A DNA stretch of 64,000 nt from Salinivirgaceae bacterium. GTDB lineage: Bacteria; Bacteroidota; Bacteroidia; Bacteroidales; SZUA-534. The notes below the pieces were generated by a model. The model saw nothing but the letters and a program-made list of their open reading frames with translations, searched no databases and was not told the DNA's origin. The position numbers and the translations under genes were made by a program. Shown here in pieces: positions 28,479 through 36,704 of the stretch. The stretch is from positions 62,001-126,000 of the forward strand of contig JAFVGW010000007.1 of assembly GCA_017474765.1 (NCBI GenBank), read 5' to 3'. How positions within the stretch are numbered: position 1 is the stretch's first letter; every line of letters begins with the position of its first letter.

Positions 28479-29768
28479 ATGAAAAAGACAATCAACCTTC
28501 TGACAATGGGTTGCTCAAAGAATCGCGTTGACAGCGAGATTCTTATGCGCCAACTCGTGGCTAATGGTTTCGATGTGAGTTACGAGGCCGAGTCGGGAAA
28601 ATTCGACTTTGTGGTAATCAACACCTGCGGATTTATAAACGATGCTAAAGAAGAGTCAATCAACACGATACTTGAGTTTGCCGAGCAGAAAAAACACCGT
28701 CGCGTGGGCAAAATTGTTGTTTGCGGCTGCCTGAGTCAGCGTTACCGCGAGGAGTTGAAGGCCGAAATACCCGAGGTTGACGCGTGGTTCGGCAAGTTTG
28801 AACTGAAGCCGATGCTGCAATACTTCAACGCTGAATATCACTGCAATCTGCAGCCTGGGCGCACGCTGACAACGCCGCCACATTATGCCTACGTAAAGAT
28901 TTCGGAAGGTTGCAACCGCACCTGCTCATTTTGTGCAATTCCCAATATTACAGGTAGTTACAAGTCGCGACCAAAAGAAGAGATTTTGGAAGAGTGCCGC
29001 CTGTTGGTTGCTTCGGGTGTGAAGGAGATAATTCTGATTGCTCAGGATTTGTCGTTCTACGGCGTCGATTTGTACAAGAAGCAGTGCCTTGCCGAACTGA
29101 TGGAGCAGATTGCCGAAATCGACGGATTGGCTTGGCTGCGAATACATTACACCTATCCTGCGCACTTCCCGCTCGATGTGCTCGACGTGATGGCGCGCCA
29201 CAGCAACATTTGCAACTATCTCGACATTGCCCTGCAGCATATCAGCGACAATATGCTCACACGGATGCGCCGAAATATCAGTAAACAAGAAACTTACAAT
29301 CTTGTGTGCGAGTTCCGCAAGCGCGTGCCTGGCCTTGTTTTGCGCACCACTCTGCTTGTGGGCCACCCCGACGAATCCGATGAAGATTTTGCCGAACTTG
29401 TTGATTTTGTTAAAGATGTGCGCTTCGACCGTTTGGGCGTCTTCACTTACTCGAACGAGGAGCACACCTATGCCTTTGAAAATTACACCGATAACGTGCC
29501 CGAAGATGTGAAACAACGGCGAATGGAGGAGATTATGGCCATTCAGCAGCAGATTTCGCTGGAAATCAATCAGAAGAAAATTGGACAAACCATAAAAGTG
29601 TTGATAGACAGACAGGAAGGCGAATATTTTGTTGGCCGCAGCGAGGGCGACTCACCCGAAGTTGACGGCGAAGTGCTCGTTTCGGGCGCCAACCTGCCAA
29701 TCGGTGACTTTGCCAGCGTGCGCGTCACCGATGCCGACGAATTCGACCTTTACGCGGAGTTGGTGTGA
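28479..29768 (+). CDS. rimO: Ribosomal protein S12 methylthiotransferase RimO
   Basis: The protein has 429 residues. An N-terminal MTTase domain (TMGCSKNRVDSE; CGFINDAKEES; CGCLSQRY) supplies one Fe-S cluster. A radical-SAM domain with C-x3-C-x2-C (CNRTCSFC) near residue 140 supplies the other, and a C-terminal TRAM domain is present. It methylthiolates Asp of ribosomal protein S12. I choose ATG 28479 over an in-frame TTG at 28464, because MKKTINLLTMGCSKNRVD is the usual start. The accessory region begins right after its stop. Confidence 0.95.
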   Translation: MKKTINLLTMGCSKNRVDSEILMRQLVANGFDVSYEAESGKFDFVVINTCGFINDAKEESINTILEFAEQKKHRRVGKIVVCGCLSQRYREELKAEIPEVDAWFGKFELKPMLQYFNAEYHCNLQPGRTLTTPPHYAYVKISEGCNRTCSFCAIPNITGSYKSRPKEEILEECRLLVASGVKEIILIAQDLSFYGVDLYKKQCLAELMEQIAEIDGLAWLRIHYTYPAHFPLDVLDVMARHSNICNYLDIALQHISDNMLTRMRRNISKQETYNLVCEFRKRVPGLVLRTTLLVGHPDESDEDFAELVDFVKDVRFDRLGVFTYSNEEHTYAFENYTDNVPEDVKQRRMEEIMAIQQQISLEINQKKIGQTIKVLIDRQEGEYFVGRSEGDSPEVDGEVLVSGANLPIGDFASVRVTDADEFDLYAELV

Positions 29769-29793
29769 GGTAACCACGGAACACACGAAAATC

Positions 29794-29962
29794 GCGCTGA
29801 AAGCGCAACTTATAATAGCCTATGGCAAAGCGAATCGGCGCCATAAATGAAAAATACAACTATCAACTTCGCGCTGAAAGCGCAACTTAAAATAGCCTAT
29901 GGCAAAGCGAAGCGGCGCCATAGGAAAAAGGGACAGTCTTAGTCTGCGCCCTGAAAGGGCAA
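29794..29962. repeat. REP-like hairpin block upstream of the RAYT gene
   Basis: Palindrome GCGCTGAAAGCGC occurs at 29794-29806 and 29871-29883, each followed by AACTTA(T/A)AATAG and a second hairpin (TATGGC/GCCATA; CCTATGGC/GCCATAGG). A variant GCCCTGAAAGGGC is at 29948-29960. The block reappears in the same orientation at 30615-30816, on the other side of the transposase gene. This is the layout of REP/BIME elements moved by RAYT transposases. Confidence 0.85.
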
Positions 29963-30005
29963 CTCAAAAAAATGCTATTTTCGCAAAACAATAATTATCA
30001 AGAAA

Positions 30006-30461
30006 ATGGCACAATCACTATCGCAACTATTTGCCCATATCACATTCCACGTGAAAAGCACAAGTTGCCTAATAAAAGACGAAGATTCTCAATCTCTATA
30101 TGCCTACATTGGCTCTATTCTCAACGATTTGGAATCCAAACCAATAATAATCAATGGGATGCCTGACCATATCCATATTTTCTGTTCGCTTTCGAAAAAT
30201 ATCGCCGCAGCGAAACTTATTGAAGATGTTAAAAGGCACAGTAGCAGATGGATAAAACACCTTTCTGACTATTACAAGAATTTTGCCTGGCAAAGCGGAT
30301 ATGGAATTTTTTCAGTCAGTCCGTCGTTGTACGACAAAACATTCAATTACATTCAGAATCAGAAGAATCACCACAAAAAGGCTTCGTTTAAAGAAGAGTT
30401 GCTGTTGTTTTTGAAGCAATATAACATTGATTATGACGAGCGGTATTTGTGGACAGATTGA
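30006..30461 (+). CDS. REP-associated tyrosine transposase (IS200/IS605-like, Y1 HUH)
   Basis: The protein has 151 residues. It contains the HUH metal-binding motif in MPDHIHIF (near residue 52) and the single catalytic Tyr region NYIQNQKNHHKK (near residue 118), as in Y1 transposases of the IS200/TnpA-REP superfamily. The start FAHITFHVKS is typical. No TnpB gene is present. The gene is embedded in palindromic REP-like repeats on both sides (next palindrome begins 4 bases after the stop), so I infer a RAYT that processes these hairpins rather than a free insertion sequence. Confidence 0.9.
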   Translation: MAQSLSQLFAHITFHVKSTSCLIKDEDSQSLYAYIGSILNDLESKPIIINGMPDHIHIFCSLSKNIAAAKLIEDVKRHSSRWIKHLSDYYKNFAWQSGYGIFSVSPSLYDKTFNYIQNQKNHHKKASFKEELLLFLKQYNIDYDERYLWTD

Positions 30462-30464
30462 GTT

Positions 30465-30568
30465 GCGCTTTCAGCGCGCCAATTACACTTCCGCCTATAA
30501 CCCAACGTGCCGTGCACTCATTCTTCGTGCACTTTGCGTTGGGCTGTCTTGATTTGCGCTTTCAGCGC
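30465..30568. repeat. Inverted REP-like unit directly after the RAYT gene
   Basis: The reverse-orientation palindrome GCGCTTTCAGCGC occurs at 30465-30477 and 30556-30568. Between them is a long hairpin: CCCAACG (30501-30507) with CGTTGGG (30537-30543), with inner GTGCAC words. It has the same palindrome-plus-hairpin plan as the flanking direct units but a different, self-consistent stem sequence. Confidence 0.8.
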
Positions 30569-30614
30569 GTTTCTGTTTTTGGCACCGTTCAAATTATTGA
30601 TTTACAACAATATC

Positions 30615-30816
30615 GCCCTAAAAGGCAACTGATAATAGTCAAAGGCAAAGCGAATCGGCGCCATATAATGAAAATTCAACTGTCAACTTCGCGCTGAAAG
30701 CGCAACTTAAAATAGCCTATGGCAAAGCGAAGCGGCGCCACAGGAAAATGTTACAATCACCGCAAGCGCCCTGAAAGGGCAACGAATAAAACTCTTTGCC
30801 CCTGAAAAATCAGGGC
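30615..30816. repeat. REP-like hairpin block downstream (direct copy of the upstream block)
   Basis: It starts with a degenerate GCCCTAAAAGGC, then GGCAAAGCGAATCGGCGCC, GCGCTGAAAGCGC (30691-30703), the CCTATGGC...GCCACAGG stem (one arm mutated), GCCCTGAAAGGGC (30768-30780) and a final hairpin GCCCCTGA...TCAGGGCC (30797-30816). The order and even the spacer wording (CAACTGTCAACTTC) repeat those of 29794-29962. Confidence 0.8.
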
Positions 30817-30994
30817 CATTTTTTATTTTCCGATTCCAAATTCGCAGCCGTTGCTGCAAAATCAGATATTCTTTTGTAAGTTTGTGCAAACCCGAACCGC
30901 AATTATTGGTGCGGATTTGATTGTATAAAACGTATAAACAATAGTGAATGAAGTAAAATATTGATATAACATATTATAAATAGCGATTAGAGGC

Positions 30995-31150
30995 TATTCT
31001 TGACACTCAAACTTCCACAATCGTCATTTTATGACACACATTCAAGAATAAGTTTCCATTGTGCCATTGTGAGATGGCGTGGAATACTTGTCGGAATGTG
31101 TGGGTGTGGAAGCCCGAGTGTTAGACAAGTAGTTATTTCCACGCTTTTTT
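30995..31150 (+). promoter_or_regulatory. Structured leader or small RNA before the XRE gene
   Basis: The non-coding interval between the REP block and the XRE gene (30817-31169) contains competing inverted repeats. TATTCTTGA (30995-31003) pairs perfectly with TCAAGAATA (31042-31050). CTTGACACTC...TTCCACA (30999-31019) pairs imperfectly with TGTGGAA...GAGTG...GACAAG (31105-31129). GCGTGGAATA (31077-31086) pairs with TATTTCCACGC (31134-31144) and is followed by six T. Overlapping alternative stems ending in a T-run look like an attenuator or a small RNA with terminator. No known riboswitch class was recognised. Confidence 0.45.
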
Positions 31151-31169
31151 ATTGTAAACCGATAACGCA

Positions 31170-31508
31170 ATGGCCACGCAACAGAATCTTCACATTGGGC
31201 AACTAATTAAATCCGTTTTCGACGAGAGCGGTTTGAGCGTGGCCGAATTTGCGCGGCGCATAAACTGCGGACGACCAAATGTCTATTCCATTTTCGAACG
31301 CAGCACCATTGATGTTAAGCAACTCGTTGCCGTTTGTAAAGCCTTGAATCATAACTTTTTAAACGATATTGCAATTCATTGCGAAATAAATCAAGATTCC
31401 CCTTCGCATTCAATCAGCATAAATTTGAATATCACCGATTTAGATAGCGGTAAAGCCGCAAAAGTTGCCCGTTTCCTTAATGAATTAAACGACTTAGACC
31501 GTCAGTAA
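31170..31508 (+). CDS. XRE-like helix-turn-helix regulator
   Basis: The protein has 112 residues. The N-terminal helix-turn-helix (about 8-60) reads IGQLIKSVFDESGLSVAEFA, then RRINCGRPNVYSIFERSTID and VKQLVAVCKAL, the pattern of Bacteroidota phage-repressor-like regulators. The C-terminal part (ISINLNITDLDSGKAAKVAR) may be for dimerisation. It precedes the accessory operon by 113 bases in the same direction and follows a structured leader, so I infer that it regulates the operon and perhaps itself. Confidence 0.8.
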   Translation: MATQQNLHIGQLIKSVFDESGLSVAEFARRINCGRPNVYSIFERSTIDVKQLVAVCKALNHNFLNDIAIHCEINQDSPSHSISINLNITDLDSGKAAKVARFLNELNDLDRQ

Positions 31509-31621
31509 CTTTGACGCAAACCGTCAACAATTTTGACGGTAAGGTGTTAAGGCTGTGGCGGCGATGTGAGTAGTTTTAGGATGTGAATTTTAAATGATTT
31601 ATAAACTTAAAACGAATTACT

Positions 31622-31885
31622 ATGGCAAGATGCGATTGGTGTGGTAGAAAAATACCAGATAATGGTGGTGTTTCTGGTGGTGGATTATTGGGAATATTAT
31701 TGGGGTTCAACAAACATTATTGTTCGAATCAGTGTAAACACGAGGCTGAAGCGAGTGAGACAAGTAAGCACGCTTATGATGACAAATCTGAAAATTTAGG
31801 ATGTTTGGGTAGAATATGGAGAATCATAAAGATAATTATAGGTGTAATAGTGGGCTTACTTATATTGTGTTATATATTGAGTTAA
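31622..31885 (+). CDS. Small zinc-finger protein with C-terminal membrane helix
   Basis: The protein has 87 residues. The N-terminus has CDWCGRK (CxxC at residues 5-8), and CSNQC near residues 36-40 supplies a second metal-binding pair, making a treble-clef-like finger. It ends in a hydrophobic helix IIKIIIGVIVGLLILCYIL. A tail-anchored zinc finger resembles, in layout only, small zinc-ribbon membrane partners such as YdjG in PspA systems. It is the first gene of the operon after the XRE regulator; function unknown. Confidence 0.7.
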   Translation: MARCDWCGRKIPDNGGVSGGGLLGILLGFNKHYCSNQCKHEAEASETSKHAYDDKSENLGCLGRIWRIIKIIIGVIVGLLILCYILS

Positions 31886-31919
31886 ATAAAGTAATTAACA
31901 ACTTAAAATTAAGTGCATT

Positions 31920-32342
31920 ATGGCAGAATTACCGATTTCAATTTCAAGTGCCGAAAAGAATGAAGAACGTCGGGAGAAACTCAAAGCACAATTACGGGAA
32001 AAAAGAGAAGAATTCCATAAAAAAGTTGAGGAGAGAAGAGCCGAGTTAAAAGATGAAAACATTCAAGACATTGAAGCAAGAGCGGAAGGAATGAGAGAAG
32101 AAATATATGCATTGGAAAAAAAACTCAGAAAATCCAATGCTGAAGAACGTGCTAACATAGATAGAAAAATTCAAGAATTAGTTCAGGTGTTACGCATAGA
32201 GGAAAGCGCTGCGGGAATTCCGCATAAATTTCAAAATCGACCAAAGAGTTATTATAGGAAAAAGCGTATAAAGAGACTTGCTCTTGCAATTTCCATAGTG
32301 ATAGTAATCATTGCTGTTGTGGCCGTTTTTATGTCACACTGA
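31920..32342 (+). CDS. Tail-anchored coiled-coil protein
   Basis: The protein has 140 residues. After MAELPISISSAEKNEERREK come about 90 residues of highly charged helix with heptad spacing (KREEFHKKVEERRAEL, EEIYALEKKLRKS, IDRKIQELVQVLRI), a basic patch (RPKSYYRKKRIKR) and one C-terminal membrane helix (LALAISIVIVIIAVVAVFM). The topology is cytoplasmic coiled coil anchored in the inner membrane. I do not recognise a family. It lies 34 bases after the zinc-finger gene. Confidence 0.7.
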   Translation: MAELPISISSAEKNEERREKLKAQLREKREEFHKKVEERRAELKDENIQDIEARAEGMREEIYALEKKLRKSNAEERANIDRKIQELVQVLRIEESAAGIPHKFQNRPKSYYRKKRIKRLALAISIVIVIIAVVAVFMSH

Positions 32343-32393
32343 TAAAACTTGCCCTATAATTAAACACACGATACTATATAAAATAGGTACGAT

Positions 32394-32473
32394 ATGAAGG
32401 CTATTGATTTGTTCAATCTAATTATGGAAATTCCCGCGGCTTTGTTTTTGCCTGGCGTTTCCCTGAAACCAAT
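32394..32473 (+). other. Probable N-terminal coding piece of the SPFH gene in a shifted frame
   Basis: ATG at 32394 opens MKAIDLFNLI, which resembles the start of YdjI-like SPFH proteins, but this frame stops at 32475-32477. From about 32423 the SPFH frame itself reads YGNSRGFVFAWRFPETN, which fits the family consensus (a DVFAWKFPSENLST-like stretch) and runs directly into the 32474 ORF. That frame has no start codon after its stop at 32405-32407. Joining the two needs one extra base near 32420-32423. Confidence 0.6.
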
Positions 32474-33709
32474 TTGAGTACAAACGCTCAATTAATCGTT
32501 CGGGAATCAGAGGAAGCCTTTCTTTTTGCAAAGGGAGAGTTGATGGGAAAGTTTGGTCCAGGAAAACACACTTTGAGTACAGAAAACATACCGTATTTGA
32601 GTAAACTTTTTGGAGTCCCGTTTAACAAAAAAAATCCTTTTACTGCGGAAGTTTGGTTTGTTAACAAACTGATTCCCGCCGATTTGAGTTGGGATTTCGA
32701 TAAACTTCCAATTCACGACCCCGATTTCGACACAACAATTCCGCTTCGCGTTAGCGGAAAATATGGCGTTCAGGTTGTTGATGCTGAACGGTTTCTGATT
32801 AATATGGTTGGGAAAAAGGCTGAGTTTACAGAATCGGATTTGACAAGACAGGCTAAAGGTGAATTTACGTCTAAGGCAAAATCGGCCATTCAGAGGTATA
32901 TGATTGAAAATCATATTGGATATAAACAGATTTCAGGCTATTTTGATTATTTGCAGGATTACCTAAGAGTTAATATATCACCGTTTTGGAACAATTACGG
33001 CATTGATATGCTGAAGTTCTATATTGAAGCGATTGAAATTGATACAAATACAAAAGAAGGAAAGGAAATAAGCGAAGCCATTACTCAACAAGCGGCATTT
33101 AAACTGACAGGTCGAACTTGGCAACAGGAAAAAGCCTTTGATTTGGCAAACAACACAATCGGTCAAATCGGCAATATGGCTGGCGGTCAAGGTGGCGGTG
33201 GTCTTTTGGGTAGCCTGATGGCGTTGAATATGATGAATAATATGCAGGGCTCGATGGGCGGAGGAATGATTAACCCGCAGTATAATCAGCCGTCATTTGG
33301 TGCGCAGGGCGGAGCGCAAAATGCTAATCCGCAAGGTGCGGCGTCTTCTTTTGCACAACCAAATCGTGTAAAAACAATATACTGTTCAAATTGCTCAAAA
33401 AAACGTGCGGCAACCGAACGTTTTTGCCCTTACTGCGGCACAGAATATAATCCGTGTCCGCGCTGTGGCGCCGATAACAGCAAGAATGCAAAACGATGCG
33501 TGAGTTGCGGTGCGCAACTGGGCAGTGCGGGAAATAGTGTTGCAAATGTTTGTGCCAAATGTGGAACACAATTGCCCGATGGAGCCGCTTTTTGTAGTGT
33601 CTGCGGTACGCCTGCGGCAGCCGCCGACCCCAATACGTGTCCACGTTGCGGGGCACACCTACAACCTTCAACTGTTTTTTGTCCGTCGTGTGGTTTTAAA
33701 CGTCAATAG
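32474..33709 (+). CDS. SPFH-domain (YdjI/virion-core-like) protein with four zinc ribbons
   Basis: The open part has 411 residues (TTG at 32474; homology starts earlier, see 32394-32473). Residues 1-215 are an SPFH/band-7-type domain: STNAQLIVRESEEAFLF, GPGKHTLSTENIPYLSKLFG, KNPFTAEVWFVNK, RVSGKYGVQV. A Gly/Met/Gln-rich linker (225-290) follows. The C-terminus holds eight CxxC pairs (CSNC, CPYC, CPRC, CVSC, CAKC, CSVC, CPRC, CPSC), enough for four zinc ribbons. YdjI-type proteins are cytoplasmic membrane-scaffold partners in PspA-like stress systems. No membrane helix is visible; membrane attachment could come from its operon neighbours. Confidence 0.85.
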   Translation: MSTNAQLIVRESEEAFLFAKGELMGKFGPGKHTLSTENIPYLSKLFGVPFNKKNPFTAEVWFVNKLIPADLSWDFDKLPIHDPDFDTTIPLRVSGKYGVQVVDAERFLINMVGKKAEFTESDLTRQAKGEFTSKAKSAIQRYMIENHIGYKQISGYFDYLQDYLRVNISPFWNNYGIDMLKFYIEAIEIDTNTKEGKEISEAITQQAAFKLTGRTWQQEKAFDLANNTIGQIGNMAGGQGGGGLLGSLMALNMMNNMQGSMGGGMINPQYNQPSFGAQGGAQNANPQGAASSFAQPNRVKTIYCSNCSKKRAATERFCPYCGTEYNPCPRCGADNSKNAKRCVSCGAQLGSAGNSVANVCAKCGTQLPDGAAFCSVCGTPAAAADPNTCPRCGAHLQPSTVFCPSCGFKRQ

Positions 33710-33711
33710 TT

Positions 33712-34428
33712 ATGAATATGAAAAAATTCTTTGCGGTTTTTGCAGCGCTTTTGGGTGAAGTTCTGATTATTGCCCTGTTGCTGCTGTTTAGGGGTGATTT
33801 GCCCAATAACATTCTGTGGTTGAACGGAATAGTGTGCACACTCGCATGCGTGACTTTTGTGTGGATATTGTTTGTGCGTTGGGACCGCAGCAGCGACGAA
33901 AGCGATGCGTGGATTGGCTCGTTGGGAATCAATCTTATGTCGCTCAATGTCTATTCAATTGTGGCGATTGCGCTTGTATTGTTTATGAATTATCTGCCAT
34001 TCATTTCGCCCGTAGGCATTAAATGGCAACTTCTTATACACGGCATTCTAATCTTCGGGTTGGCTATATTCCAGTATTTCAGTTATTCTGCAGCCGAACA
34101 AGTTGAAAAAGTTGGTAAAAGCAATCAGCAGCAAACAGAGTATCTCAAGCAAATGAAAGATGCCACTCGAAAGTTGCAAGATACCGCATTCATAACTGCA
34201 GGTGTTGACCAAAGCATAAGAAATATGATTGACGGATTACAGCAGGATATTCGTTTCCTGTCGCCATTGAAGAACGATGCGGCGCACGAACTTGAGCAAG
34301 ACTATTTGGCGAATGTCGCCACAGTCACGGCGGCTTTCTCGAATTACGCACAGAACGAGGCCGTGATTGCGAAGCAGATAAGTCTGCTCAAACATATAGT
34401 TGAGAATCGTAGAAAAATGTATAACTAA
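33712..34428 (+). CDS. Four-helix membrane protein with C-terminal coiled coil
   Basis: The protein has 238 residues. Four hydrophobic helices lie in the first 130 residues (FFAVFAALLGEVLIIALLLLF; WLNGIVCTLACVTFVWILFV; LNVYSIVAIALVLFMNYL; WQLLIHGILIFGLAIFQYF). A cytoplasmic helical tail of about 105 residues follows (EQVEKVGKSNQQQTEYLKQM ... IAKQISLLKHIVENRRKMY). It begins 2 bases after the SPFH gene. No family was recognised. The tail could dock the downstream coiled-coil proteins onto the membrane. Confidence 0.75.
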   Translation: MNMKKFFAVFAALLGEVLIIALLLLFRGDLPNNILWLNGIVCTLACVTFVWILFVRWDRSSDESDAWIGSLGINLMSLNVYSIVAIALVLFMNYLPFISPVGIKWQLLIHGILIFGLAIFQYFSYSAAEQVEKVGKSNQQQTEYLKQMKDATRKLQDTAFITAGVDQSIRNMIDGLQQDIRFLSPLKNDAAHELEQDYLANVATVTAAFSNYAQNEAVIAKQISLLKHIVENRRKMYN

Positions 34429-34443
34429 TAAATAACCAATAAT

Positions 34444-35034
34444 ATGCCAGCAACGGGTAAAATTTTCAAGGAGTCGAGTAATGTTTATCAAGACGAGGCT
34501 AAAATTCTTTTCAACTATTATCAGCAAGCCGCAGAGCGCATAGTTGCTGAAGAAGAAAAAATCGAAAAGAAAATTGCCGAATTGGAAGAAGACAGAGCGG
34601 TAGTGGAACAAGAACGTTCTGCTGCGTGGAAATGGCTTCTCACAATTGTCGCATTCTTTATGTATTGGGTTAAGAAAAGCCAGTGTACAAAACAGATTGC
34701 GGCTATCAATCAAAAAATCGACGAAGAAAAAGAAAAGTATCAGAACATATTCAGAGATTACAAGGTTAAGAAAATTGGCGTTGCCTACGTGCCTGTGGCT
34801 CAACAAATAAAATACGACGACAACAGTTTCATTGTTGATTATACAGGCAATGTCGCGCAGAGCCAGATAACCCTGCAAATGTCGCGGCAGAATGAGTTGT
34901 TGGCCAATGCCATTTCTCAGTTAAATTATCTGTTGAAAATGTGCCAATTGTTGAAACTTCGCACGAACCCGAAACAATTTCAACCGACCAGTATTCGCTT
35001 TCGATTCAGGAAATCAAGCAAGGCGATTATTTAG
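34444..35034 (+). CDS. Coiled-coil membrane protein, N-terminal part of a split gene
   Basis: 196 residues as read. Residues 1-165 are convincing: charged helices (EEEKIEKKIAELEEDRAVVE), a hydrophobic segment (AAWKWLLTIVAFFMYWV), more heptads (QIAAINQKIDEEKEKYQ), then QMSRQNELLANAISQLNYLLK. The remaining ~30 residues (CQLLKLRTNPKQFQPTSIRF...) look like out-of-frame translation. The next ORF (34941) overlaps this one by 94 bases in the -1 frame and begins with VPIVETSHEPE. I infer one original protein of about 745 residues, split by loss of one A in the A-run near 34935-34940, or joined by -1 frameshifting at TTG AAA ATG. Confidence 0.7.
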   Translation: MPATGKIFKESSNVYQDEAKILFNYYQQAAERIVAEEEKIEKKIAELEEDRAVVEQERSAAWKWLLTIVAFFMYWVKKSQCTKQIAAINQKIDEEKEKYQNIFRDYKVKKIGVAYVPVAQQIKYDDNSFIVDYTGNVAQSQITLQMSRQNELLANAISQLNYLLKMCQLLKLRTNPKQFQPTSIRFRFRKSSKAII

Positions 35035-36677
35035 GAAAACTTGACCGCGCAATGCGGACAATTGCCTATTGTATGAACGATATTGAGACTAATTCTGTCA
35101 ACTTGCCGCTTGTACACGACAATAGCGAATATCTGACTTATTTGCAGGAATTTGCAACTAATACATTGCCTGACGGAGCCACAGTTGTTGATGTATTTGA
35201 CAAAGAACGGTATACACAAAGCATAAACAAGTTTCAGGAACTCAATAAATTGAAAGATTCTTTATCGTCTGAAAATCAGAATTTTGAAGATGTTCTGCAA
35301 ACGCTTATCAAAACTGTTGCAAGGTCGGTGCAAACAATATCGTCAATGAAGTTGGCGTCAACCGACAAATTGGTTAATGATTCCAACTATTTGCTATTCA
35401 AGATATTAAAATCGCCGTACAATCATTATTCACCAATGCTTGAAGCAGAGGAAATTGAACGTATCAAAAACGAGAAGTTCGATTATTCTGATTCAGTTCA
35501 GGGATACGACCCATTCACATTGCGCGAAAGTTCGCGAGTGAAATACAATCTGTTGGCAGATGAGTGGGTGGCCGACGACGGACACGTTGAAGCAGTGCCG
35601 TTCGGATTGCACCAGATTTATGAAGAAATTGTGGCACCTGTGGTTCAGAATCTTATGAACGAGAACCGAATTGAACGATTGAAAATCTACAACCATATCC
35701 ACGACCAAAAAGTTAGTTATGTCAACAAGTGGCACCAGGATGTTGACGCTTTCTACCGTTCAAGTCAGGAACAGAGCGCTGACATTATAAATAATATGCA
35801 AAAGACTTTGAGTGAGTATGTTGAAGCGTACAACACTCTTTCACAATTGAAAAAAACCGAAGAGTCGATGAAGAAAGAAGGCGGTTTGGATTCGGCAATT
35901 GTGAAAGAAATTGACAATTCGGTGGAAACCGCTGCTTCGTTTGAAATGCAAGCGTCGGAATTCCAGGCGGCTCAAGATGAGTTCAGCGATTTTATGGACC
36001 GTTTGCAGGAGGATATCGAACGTCGTGCCGAAGAATTTGGTCACGTTGAATACTATGACGCAAAATTGCGCGACGGCTATTCTAATCAGGTGGCCGTTGC
36101 GTCGAATGAAGTGTCGAAACTCGATGACCGCCGCAAACCGCTTGCGTCAATAAATCCGTTGCTTGCAAAAGATTCGGAGTTGCCGCCTGTGCCTAATGTT
36201 GAGGATTCAACATTTGAGGATTTGTCGCTGAATCTAACGGCACTTGCGCAAAACACGCTTCAGAATTTGGACGATATGTTTAAAGAGAAAACTGAAGGGC
36301 AACAGGAAACGGACAATAGCGCTGAAGAATTTGAAGCCGAAGAGGGGGCAGGCGTTGATGAATCGCAAGAAGATGCGAACCCTGCTGACAACGAAGAATA
36401 TGCCGATAGCGAAGAACAGGAAACCGACAGTGTTGATGCCGAAACACAAGATGAGAACACAGAAGAAAACGAAGATGGAGACGTGTTCAAATTTGTTGAG
36501 GAGTCAGAAGATGATGTTCAGAAAGAACCGACTGATGATGATTCTTCTATAACAGACGATTCACAAGAAGAAACAGACAAAACTGAACCTTTGGATTTAG
36601 AGAAGAAAAAGGGTATTCAAGATGTGATTGAAACACTGATTGAGAAAAAGAAAAATGAAAAGGAAGAAGATGAATGA
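34941..36677 (+). CDS. Large coiled-coil protein with acidic C-terminus (probably the C-terminal part of the split gene)
   Basis: 578 residues from a GTG at 34941 that is probably internal to a longer gene. The protein is helical and charged throughout (e.g. YTQSINKFQELNKLKDSL, FSDFMDRLQEDIERRAEEFG). A very acidic segment of about 120 residues (roughly 435-555, dominated by D and E) is followed by a basic end (KKKGIQDVIETLIEKKKNEK). No enzymatic motif and no membrane helix are visible. Its place between the SPFH/four-TM genes and the two paralogous coiled-coil genes suggests a filamentous or bridging scaffold. I do not recognise a family. Confidence 0.72.
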   Translation: MPIVETSHEPETISTDQYSLSIQEIKQGDYLGKLDRAMRTIAYCMNDIETNSVNLPLVHDNSEYLTYLQEFATNTLPDGATVVDVFDKERYTQSINKFQELNKLKDSLSSENQNFEDVLQTLIKTVARSVQTISSMKLASTDKLVNDSNYLLFKILKSPYNHYSPMLEAEEIERIKNEKFDYSDSVQGYDPFTLRESSRVKYNLLADEWVADDGHVEAVPFGLHQIYEEIVAPVVQNLMNENRIERLKIYNHIHDQKVSYVNKWHQDVDAFYRSSQEQSADIINNMQKTLSEYVEAYNTLSQLKKTEESMKKEGGLDSAIVKEIDNSVETAASFEMQASEFQAAQDEFSDFMDRLQEDIERRAEEFGHVEYYDAKLRDGYSNQVAVASNEVSKLDDRRKPLASINPLLAKDSELPPVPNVEDSTFEDLSLNLTALAQNTLQNLDDMFKEKTEGQQETDNSAEEFEAEEGAGVDESQEDANPADNEEYADSEEQETDSVDAETQDENTEENEDGDVFKFVEESEDDVQKEPTDDDSSITDDSQEETDKTEPLDLEKKKGIQDVIETLIEKKKNEKEEDE

Positions 36678-36704
36678 TAGAGTATCAATGTCTGATAAAA
36701 AACG

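Noticed and set aside
29794..30816. Possible CRISPR array
   Set aside because: Repeats are few, unevenly spaced, palindromic, partly inverted and have no uniform spacers; no cas genes are nearby. They are REP-like units around a RAYT gene.
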